A stretch of DNA of 64,000 nt. Source: Janthinobacterium sp. 67 (GTDB lineage: Bacteria; Pseudomonadota; Gammaproteobacteria; Burkholderiales; Burkholderiaceae_D). Positions 49,215 to 59,132 of the stretch are shown here, piece by piece. Each line of letters starts with the position of its first letter. Within the stretch, counting starts at the first letter, position 1. Location: the NCBI RefSeq assembly GCF_002797895.1, contig NZ_PGES01000001.1, positions 1,302,001-1,366,000 on the forward strand, read 5' to 3'. A program made the position numbers and the translations under genes. The notes beneath the pieces are model-generated. The model ran no database searches. It was not told where the DNA came from and worked only from the letters and a program-made list of their open reading frames with translations.

Positions 49215-50567
49215 TCAGTTGAGCAGGCGTAGCCTCAGCCGCAATCCCGGCGCCGCATCCTCAATCTCCAGGCTGCCCCCATGCAGGACGGCGATGGCCG
49301 CCACGATGGACAGGCCCAGGCCGTTGCCGGGCAAATGGCGGCTCTTGTCGAGGCGGTAGAAGCGTTGCGTCAGTTTCGGCAATTCCTCGGCAGGCACGCC
49401 GGGGCCGTTGTCGCGCACGGCCAGCCAGCTGCCCTGCGCGTCGCTGCCGGCCGACACTTCCACCGTCGCGCCCGGCCCCGCATACTTGATGGCGTTGTCG
49501 ACCAGGCTGGCCAGGGCGCTGCCCAGCAGGTTGCGGTCGCCGCGCGCGGGCACGCCTTCGCCATACATCTGCACCAGCAGCACGCCCTGCTCGTCGGCCG
49601 TCGCCTCGTACATTTCCACGATGTCGGCGCCGATCTGCTGCAGGTCGATGTCGTCGAAATTCTCGGGACGCATGCCCGATTCGGCCGCCGCGATCTGCAG
49701 CAGCTTGTCGAACACGCGCGTCAGGTCGTCGATGTCATCGATGGCTGCCTGCGCCGCGCTTTCGTAACCGGCCACGCCCGGCTGCTGGCGCAAGGCGCCA
49801 TCGAGCTTGTTGCGGATGCGCGCCAGCGGCGTGCGCAGGTCGTGCGCGATGGCGTTCGACACGTGGCGCACGCCTTCCATCAGGTGTTCGATGCGGTCGA
49901 GCATGCGGTTGATGTCGCGGCTCAGCAAGCCGAATTCATCTTCGCTGGACACGGGAATGCGCCGGCTCAGGTCTCCCGCCTCGATTTCGCCCGCCGTGCG
50001 GCGGATCTGCCCGATGCGCGCCTCGAGCTGGCGGCGGAACAGCCACGCGCCCGCCACCACCAGCAGGATCGCCACCCCGGCGCCATAGGCCAGCGAGCGC
50101 AGCACCAGGGCGCGGATCGACCTGCCCTCCTCCATGTCGCGCCCGACGAACAGGCGCGCACCGCCATCGAGGTCGCGGATCAGCATGCGCGCGGGCACCC
50201 GGCGTCCTTCGCGCGTAACGTCGCGGTGCAGCAAGCGGCCCGCCGGGCTGCCCGTGTCGGGCCAGGACGTCAGATTGCCCGCCACGCGGCGGCCATCGGC
50301 ATCCACCAGCAAAAAGATCTCCGTGTCGCTGTCGGTGCGGTCGGTCAGCAAATGGCCGATTTCCGCCGTCGTGCGGCGGCTGCCGCCCTGCTCGTACAGC
50401 GCGGCGAGGCGCTCCGAGAGCAGGACCAGCTTGCGGTCCACGCTGCGATCGAGCACGCCGATGGTGCCGAAATAGAACACGGCGCAGACGATGCTGATCG
50501 ACACGACCACCAGCACGCCATAGCCGAGCGCCAGCCGGGCCGCGATCGAGCGGTGCCAGTTACGCAC
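49215..50567 (-). CDS. Sensor histidine kinase
   Basis: 450 residues. Two membrane segments (about 12-35 and 160-178) flank a periplasmic sensor region of about 120 residues. HAMP follows (about 178-230), then HisKA with His242 in NAIAHDLRTPLARIRN, and HATPase with DNAIKYA, DNGPGVP and HLPGNGLGLSIV. It overlaps the response-regulator gene by 8 bp. The signal is unknown; the divergent DUF481 gene is a candidate target. Confidence 0.93.
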   Translation of the reverse strand: MRNWHRSIAARLALGYGVLVVVSISIVCAVFYFGTIGVLDRSVDRKLVLLSERLAALYEQGGSRRTTAEIGHLLTDRTDSDTEIFLLVDADGRRVAGNLTSWPDTGSPAGRLLHRDVTREGRRVPARMLIRDLDGGARLFVGRDMEEGRSIRALVLRSLAYGAGVAILLVVAGAWLFRRQLEARIGQIRRTAGEIEAGDLSRRIPVSSEDEFGLLSRDINRMLDRIEHLMEGVRHVSNAIAHDLRTPLARIRNKLDGALRQQPGVAGYESAAQAAIDDIDDLTRVFDKLLQIAAAESGMRPENFDDIDLQQIGADIVEMYEATADEQGVLLVQMYGEGVPARGDRNLLGSALASLVDNAIKYAGPGATVEVSAGSDAQGSWLAVRDNGPGVPAEELPKLTQRFYRLDKSRHLPGNGLGLSIVAAIAVLHGGSLEIEDAAPGLRLRLRLLN

Positions 50568-51246
50568 TGTCGATCACGCCCAGGGTGTAGCCGACGCCGC
50601 GCACCGTGTGGATCAGCGGCGGCGAGAATTCCTTGTCCACCTTGGTGCGCAAGCGGCTTACCTGCACGTCGATGACGTTCGTCTGCGGGTCGAAATGGTA
50701 GTCCCACACGGCTTCGAGCAGCATGGCGCGCGTGACGGACTGGCCCTGGTGGCGCATCAGGTATTCGAGCAAACGAAATTCGCGCGGCTGCAGGGCGATT
50801 TGCCGGTTGGCGCGCGTCACGCGCATGGTGCGCATGTCGAGCACCAGGTCGGCCACCTGCAACTGCGTCGCTTCGGGCACGGGCGCGGCACGCCGCAGCA
50901 GCGCCTCGATGCGCGCCAGCAGTTCGGCGATGGCGAACGGTTTCGACAGATAATCGTCGCCGCCGCTGCGCAAGCCGCGTACGCGCTCGTCGACGCTGGA
51001 CAGGGCCGACAGCACCAGCACGGGCGTGTTGCGGCCCATGCCGCGCAGGCGCGCGACGATGGCCAGGCCATCGATCTCGCCAGGCAGCAGGCGGTCGAGC
51101 ACCAGCGCATCCCAGTCTTCGCCGCAGGCCAGGCGCATGCCGTCGATGCCATTGTCGCAGGACGTGACGTCGTGGCCCGCCTCGCGCAGGCCGGCACAGA
51201 TATAGCGGGAAGTTTCGGCTTCGTCTTCGATGACCAGGCAGCGCAC
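50560..51246 (-). CDS. OmpR/PhoB-family response regulator
   Basis: 228 residues from GTG 51246, chosen because AAGGA lies seven bases upstream and the receiver domain starts immediately (RCLVIEDEAE). Phosphoacceptor Asp51 (ALVLDRLLPG), the lysine in YLSKPFA at about 100, and a winged-helix DNA-binding domain (about 135-225, LQPREFRLLEYLMRHQGQSVTRAMLLEAVWDYHFDPQTNVIDVQVSRLR). It pairs with the downstream kinase. Confidence 0.93.
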   Translation of the reverse strand: MRCLVIEDEAETSRYICAGLREAGHDVTSCDNGIDGMRLACGEDWDALVLDRLLPGEIDGLAIVARLRGMGRNTPVLVLSALSSVDERVRGLRSGGDDYLSKPFAIAELLARIEALLRRAAPVPEATQLQVADLVLDMRTMRVTRANRQIALQPREFRLLEYLMRHQGQSVTRAMLLEAVWDYHFDPQTNVIDVQVSRLRTKVDKEFSPPLIHTVRGVGYTLGVIDSA

Positions 51247-51492
51247 GGGAATTCCTTGTAAAGATCGGGACAGCAAACATGCGCAGCATACGCCAGGCGC
51301 GCGCCACTTGCCAGTCCCGCCGCGTGCGGCGCGCGATGACAGGGTCGGGTACAATACAGCCTCGACATTGTTTGGCCGCGCGCCCGCGCCCCTGTTTTAT
51401 CGGCGCCTCCCGGCTTGCCGCGGCCTCCATAGCCACCACTGCCACTAACGAACATCGGGCGCGCCCGGCGCGCGCCACAGACCAATACAGCC

Positions 51493-52269
51493 ATGAAATC
51501 GACCCACTCTCTCGCCCTGGCGCTGGCCATGGCCATCGCTTGCGGCAGCGCCGCCGCCAAAGACACCAAACAAAGCATGCTATTCGATGAAATCCCCATC
51601 GGCAGCTGGAGCACTTCCGCCGAGCTGGGCGCCATCACCACCTCGGGCAACACGGTCGGCACCTCCGTCACGGGCAAGATCGACGCGCGCCAGGAACTCG
51701 ACGACTGGAGCAACCAGTACATCTTCAGCGGCTACTTCAAGGAAGACGAGACGACGAACGACGAGGGACAAAAGATCCGCGAACGCTCGGCCGAACGCTT
51801 TTCCGCCTCCGCCAAGGCTGCCTACAAGCTGATGGCCGACCATGAAAAATTGTTCGTGCTGGCCTCGCACGTGAACGACAAGTTCGGCGCCTACACCAAG
51901 TACTCGACCCTGGCCGTCGGTCATGGCTCGCGCTGGTACCAGTCGACCGACAAGAGCGTCGACGTGGAATTCGGTCCCGGCTATTTCAGCGGCACCAACG
52001 ACACGGGCGAATCGGAACACGGCCTGACGGTACGCGGCGCGGCCGCCATGAAGTGGAAGATCAGCCAGTCGGCCATGTTCACCCAGACGGTGAGCGTGGA
52101 GCGGGGCACCTCGAACACCCACTCGATCGCCGAAACGGCCCTCAGCACCAAGATCAATGGCACCATGCAGATGAAGGCCGCCTTCAGCGCCCGCAACGAC
52201 ACGCGCGTACCGGACGACAAGAAGAACACGGATACGCAAACGTCGCTGACCCTGGTCTACTCGTTCTGA
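51493..52269 (+). CDS. DUF481 outer-membrane beta-barrel protein
   Basis: 258 residues. A signal peptide ends near residue 22 (GSAAAKD). The rest is beta-rich with alternating aromatic residues. STSAELGAITTSGNTVGTSVTGKIDARQELDDWSNQY is the DUF481 start, and the final TSLTLVYSF is a typical C-terminal outer-membrane strand. The function of the family is unknown. It diverges from the two-component system and lies 1 bp upstream of the lipase-like gene. Confidence 0.85.
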   Translation: MKSTHSLALALAMAIACGSAAAKDTKQSMLFDEIPIGSWSTSAELGAITTSGNTVGTSVTGKIDARQELDDWSNQYIFSGYFKEDETTNDEGQKIRERSAERFSASAKAAYKLMADHEKLFVLASHVNDKFGAYTKYSTLAVGHGSRWYQSTDKSVDVEFGPGYFSGTNDTGESEHGLTVRGAAAMKWKISQSAMFTQTVSVERGTSNTHSIAETALSTKINGTMQMKAAFSARNDTRVPDDKKNTDTQTSLTLVYSF

Positions 52270-52270
52270 G

Positions 52271-54139
52271 ATGCCGGCCACGCTGATGCGGCGCCTGCGC
52301 CTGGGCGCCCTGCTGTGCGCGGCGGCGCTGCTGAGCGGCTGCGCCGCCGTCACCGTCAGCGCGATCTCGCCGGCCGACTACCTGCAGCAGCGGCGCGGCG
52401 ACATCCTCACGACGGGCAAACTGAGCGCCTCGGCCAGCGAAGTGCTGCGCATCATCGGCAGCGACATCGCCGCCTGCGAAGCCAATACGGGCAGCTGCCG
52501 CGCCGACCTGGCCCGCTCCGAGCTGCTCAGCGACGAGCAGCGCCTGGCCACCCTGTCCGAATTGTGGCTGGAAAGCGCGCTGGCGGAAGAAAAACAGGGC
52601 GGCCACCCGAGTGCCGAAACGCTGGCCGCCTGGCTCGAGTCGGCCCGCTACGCGTATGCCTACCTGTTCTACACGACGCGCACGCCGGGCCAGCGCGCCT
52701 TCGAGGAACGCCAGACGCAAATCCGCGACTACTATAACTATGCCGTGCAAAAAGCCGTCGGCAACCTGTTCCGCCACCGTGGCGAATACCGCCCGGACGG
52801 CAATGTGATCCGCGTCGCCGGCTGGCAGATCGACAGCGAATTGTCGGCCCTGCGCCTGCCCGAAGACGGCACCTTGCCCGAAGAACTGCTGCCGGCCACC
52901 TCGCTGTCGTTTTCCGGCCTGCGCAATGTGTACCGGCGCGACGGCTTCGGCGCCGACCTCGTGGCCGTCATGCCCAAGCCCGCCGGAGCCAGGGACGCGG
53001 CCTTCCAGGAAAGCCGCTTCCCCGTCGTCACGGCGCTGATACGCTTCGGTGGCAACAGCCTGCAAGAGGTATTGGCCACGCAGCAGTTGCTGGTGATGCT
53101 GGTCGACCCGACACGCAGCGAATCGACGCGCATGGCCGGCCAGGAGCTGCCCGTGGCGGCCAACTTCACGGCCGGCTATGGCCTGTGGCTGGCCCGCTCC
53201 GGCTTCGGCGTGCAGGCGCTGCGCACCCTGTTCGGCAGCGCCGACGGCATTTCGCGCCCGCAGGTGCACCTGATGCAGCCCTACGACCCGAACAAGCGCA
53301 CCATCGTCATGCTGCACGGCCTGGCCAGCAGCCCGGAAGCGTGGATCAACGTGGCAAATGAACTGATGGGCGACGAACAGCTGCGCCGCCGCTACCAGAT
53401 CTGGCAGGTGTACTACCCGAGCAACGCGCCGCTGGCGGCCAACAACGCCGCCATCCGCAAGGCGCTGAACGCGACCCTGGCGCAATTCGACCCTGCGGCC
53501 AAGGCGACGGCCGCGAACGACATGGTCTTGATCGGCCACAGCATGGGCGGCGTACTGGCGCGCCTGATGGTCTCCGACGCCAGCAACACCCTGCTCGACG
53601 CCATCACGGAAGAATACAATTTGAAAGGCAAGAAGGCGGAAAAAGTGCGCGCCGGACTGGCGCCCTACCTCAATTTCACGGCCATGCCGCAGGTGAACCG
53701 CGCCATCTTCATCGCCGCGCCGCATCGCGGCACCTCGTTCGCCAACCACAAGGTGGCGCGCTGGATCGCCAACCTCGTCACCTTGCCCATCACCATGCTC
53801 GACCAGTTGTCGGACGCGGCCGGGAGCCTGGCGCAGCTCGACACGGGCAGCAGCGAGCCGCTGCGCATCCCCAACAGCATCGATAACCTCAGCGACAAGG
53901 ACCCGTTCGTGCGCCTGGTGGCCGACCTGCCCATCAACCCGAAAGTGCGCTACTACTCCATCATGGGCAACGACACGCCGGACCTGCCGCTGGCGGAATC
54001 GAGCGACGGCGTCGTGCCCTACGCCAGCGCCCACCTCGACGGCGCGCAGTCGGAAAAAGTCATCCCGTCGTGGCACAGCGTGCAGGAAAGCCCGCAGGCG
54101 ATTCTGGAGATACGGCGGATTCTGCGGCTGGCGGATTAG
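52271..54139 (+). CDS. Alpha/beta-hydrolase lipoprotein (lipase/esterase-like)
   Basis: 622 residues. The lipobox LLSGC (residues 20-24) and hydrophobic leader point to an exported lipoprotein. The catalytic part begins at about residue 345 (NKRTIVMLHGLASSPEAW, oxyanion region) and has the nucleophile motif LIGHSMGGVLARL (about 418-430), a later DGVVPYASAHLDGA with the probable Asp, and IPSWHSVQESP with the probable His. The first 340 residues have no recognised domain. Adjacent to DUF481, so both envelope proteins are probably co-expressed. Confidence 0.85.
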   Translation: MPATLMRRLRLGALLCAAALLSGCAAVTVSAISPADYLQQRRGDILTTGKLSASASEVLRIIGSDIAACEANTGSCRADLARSELLSDEQRLATLSELWLESALAEEKQGGHPSAETLAAWLESARYAYAYLFYTTRTPGQRAFEERQTQIRDYYNYAVQKAVGNLFRHRGEYRPDGNVIRVAGWQIDSELSALRLPEDGTLPEELLPATSLSFSGLRNVYRRDGFGADLVAVMPKPAGARDAAFQESRFPVVTALIRFGGNSLQEVLATQQLLVMLVDPTRSESTRMAGQELPVAANFTAGYGLWLARSGFGVQALRTLFGSADGISRPQVHLMQPYDPNKRTIVMLHGLASSPEAWINVANELMGDEQLRRRYQIWQVYYPSNAPLAANNAAIRKALNATLAQFDPAAKATAANDMVLIGHSMGGVLARLMVSDASNTLLDAITEEYNLKGKKAEKVRAGLAPYLNFTAMPQVNRAIFIAAPHRGTSFANHKVARWIANLVTLPITMLDQLSDAAGSLAQLDTGSSEPLRIPNSIDNLSDKDPFVRLVADLPINPKVRYYSIMGNDTPDLPLAESSDGVVPYASAHLDGAQSEKVIPSWHSVQESPQAILEIRRILRLAD

Positions 54140-54144
54140 CTACC

Positions 54145-54394
54145 GCAGGTCGGATTAGGCGGGGCCGCCGAGGCCGCAGGCGGTAATCCGACAATATTAT
54201 TGGCCACGCCCATGGTGATGTTGGCTTACGCGCTCCGCGCTAAGCCAACCTACCCGACTGGTGCCAATGGCTGGGCTGGCAACCGTAGGTCGGATTAGGC
54301 GGAGCCGTAATCCGACAACATTGTTAGCTTCACTTTGGGCAGCGCCAACAACGTTGTCGGATTACGCGGGGCTTTGCCTCGCTAATCCGACCTG
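54145..54394. repeat. Cluster of four GTAGGTCGGATTA-type dyads
   Basis: Copies at 54145-54192, 54221-54253, 54285-54320 and 54353-54394. Each is a dyad built on GTCGGATTA/TAATCCGAC or the GGCTTA/TAAGCC variant. The third and fourth copies are in opposite orientations, forming a larger inverted pair. They occupy the gap between two convergent genes and may act as a bidirectional transcription barrier. Confidence 0.8.
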
Positions 54395-54415
54395 CCAGGC
54401 TGGCACGCAGCCCGT

Positions 54416-55411
54416 TCACACCGGCTCGCGCCACTTGTCCTTGATCTCCAGCATGGCCGGCAACTGCTCGATGAACAGCGCCAGCAGCTCCGGGTCGAAG
54501 TGCGTGCCGCTGTCGCGCTGCATGGTGGCGATGGCTTCGTCAATCGTCCAGGCGCGCTTGTACGGACGCTCGCTGGTGAGGGCGTCGAAGACGTCGGCGA
54601 TGGCGACGATGCGGCCCTCATGCGGGATTTCCTCGCCCTTCAATCCTTGCGGATAGCCGCTGCCGTCCCATTTCTCGTGGTGCGTCAGGGCGATGGTACG
54701 CGCCATTTTCAACAGGCCGCTTGCGTGCTCGCCGATGATGGCCGCGCCGATTGCCGCGTGGCTGCGCATGACTTGCCATTCGTCCGCATCGAGCTTGCCC
54801 GGCTTTTGCAGGATGGCGTCGGGGATGCCGATCTTGCCCACGTCGTGCATGGGTGCCGCGTTGAGCAGGTCTTCCGCCCTGCCCGCGCTGTAGCCGGCCG
54901 CCAGCGCCAGCTGGCGCGCGTAATAGCTCATGCGGATGACGTGCATGCCCGTCTCGTTATCCTTGTATTCGGCCGCCTGGCCCAGGGTCTGGATCACCTG
55001 CAGGCGCGAGCGGCGCAATTCCTCGGCGTCCACCAGCGACAAGTGCGTGCGCACGCGGGCGCGCACGATGGGCGGGCTGACCGGCTTGGTGATGTAATCG
55101 ACGGCGCCCGCGTCAAAACCGTCCGCCTCGTCCTTCACGTCGCACAGGGCGGTGACGAAAATAACGGGAATGGGCGCGGTGGCCGGCATGGCTTTGAGCT
55201 GGCGGCACACTTCATAGCCCGTCATGGCGGGCATCATGATGTCGAGCAGGATCAGTTCGACGGGATTGTTCTGCGCCAGTTCCAGCGCTTTCTCGCCATC
55301 CTTGGCGTACAGCAGGCGGTAATCGTCCTGCAAAATCTGGCGCAGCACCTGCAGATTCGTCGCTTCATCGTCGACCAGCAGCAGGATCGGTTTGTCTTCG
55401 TGTAAGGTCAT
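54416..55411 (-). CDS. HD-GYP response regulator (c-di-GMP phosphodiesterase)
   Basis: 331 residues from ATG 55411. The receiver domain has phosphoacceptor Asp57 (LILLDIMMP) and ends YITKP. The HD-GYP domain has HD at 189-190 (APMHDVGKIGIPD) and the GYP signature at 252-254 (HHEKWDGSGYPQGL), then IADVFDALTSERPYK. It should hydrolyse c-di-GMP and lies 13 bp downstream of the hybrid kinase, which probably controls it. The extended frame upstream is inside the kinase gene and was not used. Confidence 0.94.
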   Translation of the reverse strand: MTLHEDKPILLLVDDEATNLQVLRQILQDDYRLLYAKDGEKALELAQNNPVELILLDIMMPAMTGYEVCRQLKAMPATAPIPVIFVTALCDVKDEADGFDAGAVDYITKPVSPPIVRARVRTHLSLVDAEELRRSRLQVIQTLGQAAEYKDNETGMHVIRMSYYARQLALAAGYSAGRAEDLLNAAPMHDVGKIGIPDAILQKPGKLDADEWQVMRSHAAIGAAIIGEHASGLLKMARTIALTHHEKWDGSGYPQGLKGEEIPHEGRIVAIADVFDALTSERPYKRAWTIDEAIATMQRDSGTHFDPELLALFIEQLPAMLEIKDKWREPV

Positions 55412-55424
55412 CGTAAGCCCAATA

Positions 55425-58400
55425 TCAGGAAAGGTCGGCAGGCGCTGGCGTTTCCAGCCATGCCAGCAGCTGGCGCAGCACGCCCGCGGCGCGCGCGAAT
55501 TCAAAGTCGTCGATGGCGCTGGTCAGCGCCTGCAGGCGCGGCTGCTGGCCGTGCGGCGCCAGCATGGCCGCGATCTGCGCCATCAGGGCGTCGTCGAGCT
55601 GCCCGCCTTCCAGGCTGGCGATGGCTTGCCGCAGCAAGGCACCAAAGGCGGGCGCATCGAGCGGCACACCGGCAACCGGCGTACCCACGGCCACGGCCGG
55701 CATGCCCGATTCTTCCAGTTCGCCGGCCAGCGCCATGAAGGCGGCGGCCAGCTGCACCAGCAATTCGGTCGCCGGCAACTGGCGCGCGATCGCCTGCTCG
55801 ATGCGGCCCAGCAGGCTCTCGACCTGCACCAGGCACAGGTTGCCCGCCGCGCCCTTGATACGGTGCAGCAGGTGGCCGGCCACGCTGCCGCCGCCCCGTT
55901 CCAGTTCCGCCGCCAGCATGGCGGCGCAGTCGCCATTGGCCTGCACGAAGCGGCCAATCGCCCGCTGCAAGGCTTCGCGGCCGCCCCACAGGGCGATGCC
56001 GCGCTGCCAGTCCACCTGGCCGGTGGCGGCACGCGCCGCCGCGCCGGCCGCCGGCGGCGGCATGGCCACGGCGATGTCGAGCAGGCGCGCGATCTCCGCC
56101 GTCAGCTTGTGCATTTCCAGCGGCTTCGACGCAAAGCCGTTCATGCCGGCCGTCTGCGCGGCGCGCCGGTCCTGTTCCAGCACGCTGGCCGTCAGGGCGA
56201 TGATGGGCGTCGCCTTCAAGCCCTGCTCGCGCTCGTACACCCGGATCAGGCGCGTCGCTTCCAGTCCATCCATGCGCGGCATCTGCACGTCCATCAGGAC
56301 GACGTCGAAGCTGCCCTTGCTGAACTCGCGCACGGCGCTCTCGCCATCGCTGGCGGCGATCACCTGATGGCCGGCCGCGCCCAGGCTGATCAGCAGCAGC
56401 TCCACGTTCTGCGGCACGTCGTCGGCCGCCAGGATGCGCAGCGGCGGCAAGGCCACCACGGGCTGCTCGCTACGGCGCGACACGGCCTTGCCCGGCGCCA
56501 GCGGCAGCAGTACGTGGAACACGCTGCCCACGCCCAGGGTGCTTTCCACCGTGATGGTGCCCCCCATCAGCTCGACCAGCTGCAGCGAAATCGTCGTGCC
56601 CAGGCCCGTGCCGCCAAAGCGGCGGCTCATCGAGGAATCGGCTTGCGTGAACGGAGCGAAGATCTTGTCCAGGCGGTCGGCGGGAATGCCGATGCCCGTG
56701 TCGTGCACGGCGATATGCACTTTCTCGCCCTGCATGCCGACGGCCACGCGCACGTGGCCCACTTCCGTGAACTTGACGGCGTTGCCGATCAAGTTCGTCA
56801 GCACCTGCTGCACCCGGCGCGCGTCGCCCAGGAAGAACTGGCCCATGCCGGGATCGACGTCGACATGCAGCACCAGGTCGCGCGCCTGCGCCGTGATGCG
56901 CAGCGACGCGGCCACGTGGTCGACCAGGTCCGGCAGCGAAAAGTCCACCAGTTCCAGCTCGGTGGCGCCTTTTTCCAGCTTGGCCATGTCGAGGATGTCG
57001 TTGAGCAGTTCCAGCAGCGAACGGGCCGACTGGCGCACCGTGCCCAGATGGCGGCGCTGAAGGCTGTCCAGGGCTGTCCCCAGCAGCACTTCCGTAAAGC
57101 CGATGATGGCGTTCATGGGCGTGCGGATTTCATGGCTCATGTTGGCCAGGAAGCTGGTCTTCGATTCGGCGGCCAGTTCGGCGCGGTCTTTCGCCGCACG
57201 CAGGTTTTCCTGCATGGCGCGCCGCTCGCTCACGTCGGTGGCCAGCTTGACCACCTTGAACGGCTTGCCGTCCGTGTTGAAGATCGGGTTGTACGAAGCC
57301 TGTATCCACACTTCCCGGCCATCCTTGCCGAGACGCTTGTACTCGCCCGTATTGAATTCGCCATGCGCCAGGTGCTGCCAGAACGCGACGTAGTCGGGCG
57401 AGGTCACGTAGCGCGGCTCGCAGAACACGCTGTGGTGCAGGCCCAGCACGTCCTCGAGCTGGTAGCCGGTCAGGTCGAGGAAATTCTGGTTGGCCGCCAG
57501 GATGCGTCCCTGCAGGTCGAACTCGGCGACGGCCGTCGCGCGCGAGATGGCCGTCACCTTGCCCTCGTATTCCGCATTGCGCAATTCGCTTTCGGTGATG
57601 TCGAGGATGACGCCGTCGATCCAGCGCACCACGCCGTCGTTATCGAGCACGGGCCCGCTGCTTTCGCGCACCCAGCGCTCGCGCCCGTCGCGGTGGATCA
57701 TGCGGTAGACGTTCTCGAAATCGCGCCGTTCGCCGGCCGCCTGCACGCAGGTGTCGTTGACGCGCTGGCGGTCGTCCGGATGCACGAGGTCGAAGATGCG
57801 CACGCGCCCCTCGACGAAGTCCTGCGGCATCCAGCCCGTCAGGTTGAAGACGGCGTCGCTGATGAAAATCATCTTCCATTCGGGCGCGAAGCTGCAGTGG
57901 AAAGACACGCCGGGGATGTTGCGGATCAGGGTGCGGTACTGGCGCTCGCTGTCTTTCAGCGCCTGCTCCATGCTGCGCGAGGAACGCATGTCCGTGACAA
58001 AGGCCACGAACAGGGGCTGGCCCGGCGTATCGATCTTGCCGATCGCCACGCGCATGGGCAGCACGGCGCCATCCTTGTGGCGGCCATCGAGTTCGCGTCC
58101 GCTGTCGAGGATGCGCGAGGCGCCCGTTTCCAGATAATCGCGCAGATAGCCCTCGTATTGGGCCGCATCGGCCGGCTGCAGCAGCACGCTGGCGTCGCGC
58201 CCCACGATTTCCGCTTCGCGCCAGCCGAACAGGCTTTCCGCGGCGGGATTGAAGGAGCGTACCTTGCCCTGGCCATCGATGGTGATCAGGCCATCGGCCG
58301 CCGTATCGACGATGGCGCGCAGGCGCGATTCGCTGACGCTGGCGTGGCGCAGCAGCTGGCGGTAGCGCAGCAAGCCGTTCGCGGCCGCCACGAAGACGGT

Positions 58401-59132
58401 CAGGGTGACGGTGATCAGGGCCACGGCCAGGGCCACGAACGAAGCTTGCACGGTGATCGTGTTCTCGCCTGCCGTGGGCGTGCCGGAAAAGCGCGCCGCC
58501 AGCATGCCCGTGTAATGCATGCCGGAAATCGCCAGGCCCATCACCACACTGCTGAGCAGCAAGGATGCCAGCGGGCTCAAGCGCTGGCGCATGGCATTCA
58601 GGCCGAAGCGTACCCACAGCGCCAGCATGGCCATGGTGACGGCCACCAGCAGCGACAGGGCGAACAGCCATGGCTCGTAGCGCAGGGCCAGCGACGTCTG
58701 CATGGCGGCCATGCCGCTGTAATGCATGGAGCCGATGCCCACGCCGACGAGCACGCCGCCCACCACCAGCTGGCGCCAGTTGATGCTCGGGCGGGCCAGC
58801 ATGTGCAGCGCCACCCACGAAGCGGCCATGCCGGGCAGCATGGAGAGCAAGGTCAGGCCCGGATCGAAGGACACGCGCGTGCAGATGTCGAAGGCCAGCA
58901 TGCCGATGAAGTGCATCGACCAGATGCCGCCGCCGAGCGCGATGGCGCCCGTGATGATGGCCGTCTGGCGCTGAAAGCCGCGCTCGCTGCTGCGCGCCAT
59001 GCCGGCGATCTGCAAGGCCATGAACGAGGCAAAGATGGCGATACCGATGGAAAACAGCACCAGCCACGCATTGTGTGTGCCATAGATGTACTGCGTGGTA
59101 TCGGCCGATACGGCAAAGATGGAACTAAACAT
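55425..59132 (-). CDS. MHYT-PAS hybrid histidine kinase with Hpt domain
   Basis: 1235 residues from ATG 59132. An MHYT membrane sensor occupies residues 1-260, with the three motifs SMHFIGM (72-78), SMHYSGM (135-141) and GMHYTGM (204-210), thought to bind copper or sense O2/NO/CO. Three PAS units follow (about 265-385, 395-515, 520-640). HisKA has His667 in MSHEIRTPMN, then HATPase (DTGIGIP, GGTGLG), a receiver (LMDVQMPRMDG near 920) and a C-terminal Hpt (HRIKGAAGNL). Phosphate probably passes through the Hpt to the HD-GYP regulator encoded next. The start at 59183 is in a non-hydrophobic leader and is less likely. Confidence 0.93.
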   Translation of the reverse strand: MFSSIFAVSADTTQYIYGTHNAWLVLFSIGIAIFASFMALQIAGMARSSERGFQRQTAIITGAIALGGGIWSMHFIGMLAFDICTRVSFDPGLTLLSMLPGMAASWVALHMLARPSINWRQLVVGGVLVGVGIGSMHYSGMAAMQTSLALRYEPWLFALSLLVAVTMAMLALWVRFGLNAMRQRLSPLASLLLSSVVMGLAISGMHYTGMLAARFSGTPTAGENTITVQASFVALAVALITVTLTVFVAAANGLLRYRQLLRHASVSESRLRAIVDTAADGLITIDGQGKVRSFNPAAESLFGWREAEIVGRDASVLLQPADAAQYEGYLRDYLETGASRILDSGRELDGRHKDGAVLPMRVAIGKIDTPGQPLFVAFVTDMRSSRSMEQALKDSERQYRTLIRNIPGVSFHCSFAPEWKMIFISDAVFNLTGWMPQDFVEGRVRIFDLVHPDDRQRVNDTCVQAAGERRDFENVYRMIHRDGRERWVRESSGPVLDNDGVVRWIDGVILDITESELRNAEYEGKVTAISRATAVAEFDLQGRILAANQNFLDLTGYQLEDVLGLHHSVFCEPRYVTSPDYVAFWQHLAHGEFNTGEYKRLGKDGREVWIQASYNPIFNTDGKPFKVVKLATDVSERRAMQENLRAAKDRAELAAESKTSFLANMSHEIRTPMNAIIGFTEVLLGTALDSLQRRHLGTVRQSARSLLELLNDILDMAKLEKGATELELVDFSLPDLVDHVAASLRITAQARDLVLHVDVDPGMGQFFLGDARRVQQVLTNLIGNAVKFTEVGHVRVAVGMQGEKVHIAVHDTGIGIPADRLDKIFAPFTQADSSMSRRFGGTGLGTTISLQLVELMGGTITVESTLGVGSVFHVLLPLAPGKAVSRRSEQPVVALPPLRILAADDVPQNVELLLISLGAAGHQVIAASDGESAVREFSKGSFDVVLMDVQMPRMDGLEATRLIRVYEREQGLKATPIIALTASVLEQDRRAAQTAGMNGFASKPLEMHKLTAEIARLLDIAVAMPPPAAGAAARAATGQVDWQRGIALWGGREALQRAIGRFVQANGDCAAMLAAELERGGGSVAGHLLHRIKGAAGNLCLVQVESLLGRIEQAIARQLPATELLVQLAAAFMALAGELEESGMPAVAVGTPVAGVPLDAPAFGALLRQAIASLEGGQLDDALMAQIAAMLAPHGQQPRLQALTSAIDDFEFARAAGVLRQLLAWLETPAPADLS

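Noticed and set aside
51340..51365. TACAAT near 51350 as the DUF481 promoter
   Set aside because: A -10-like hexamer is present, but no convincing -35 at 16-18 bp could be found, so it was left out of the feature list.
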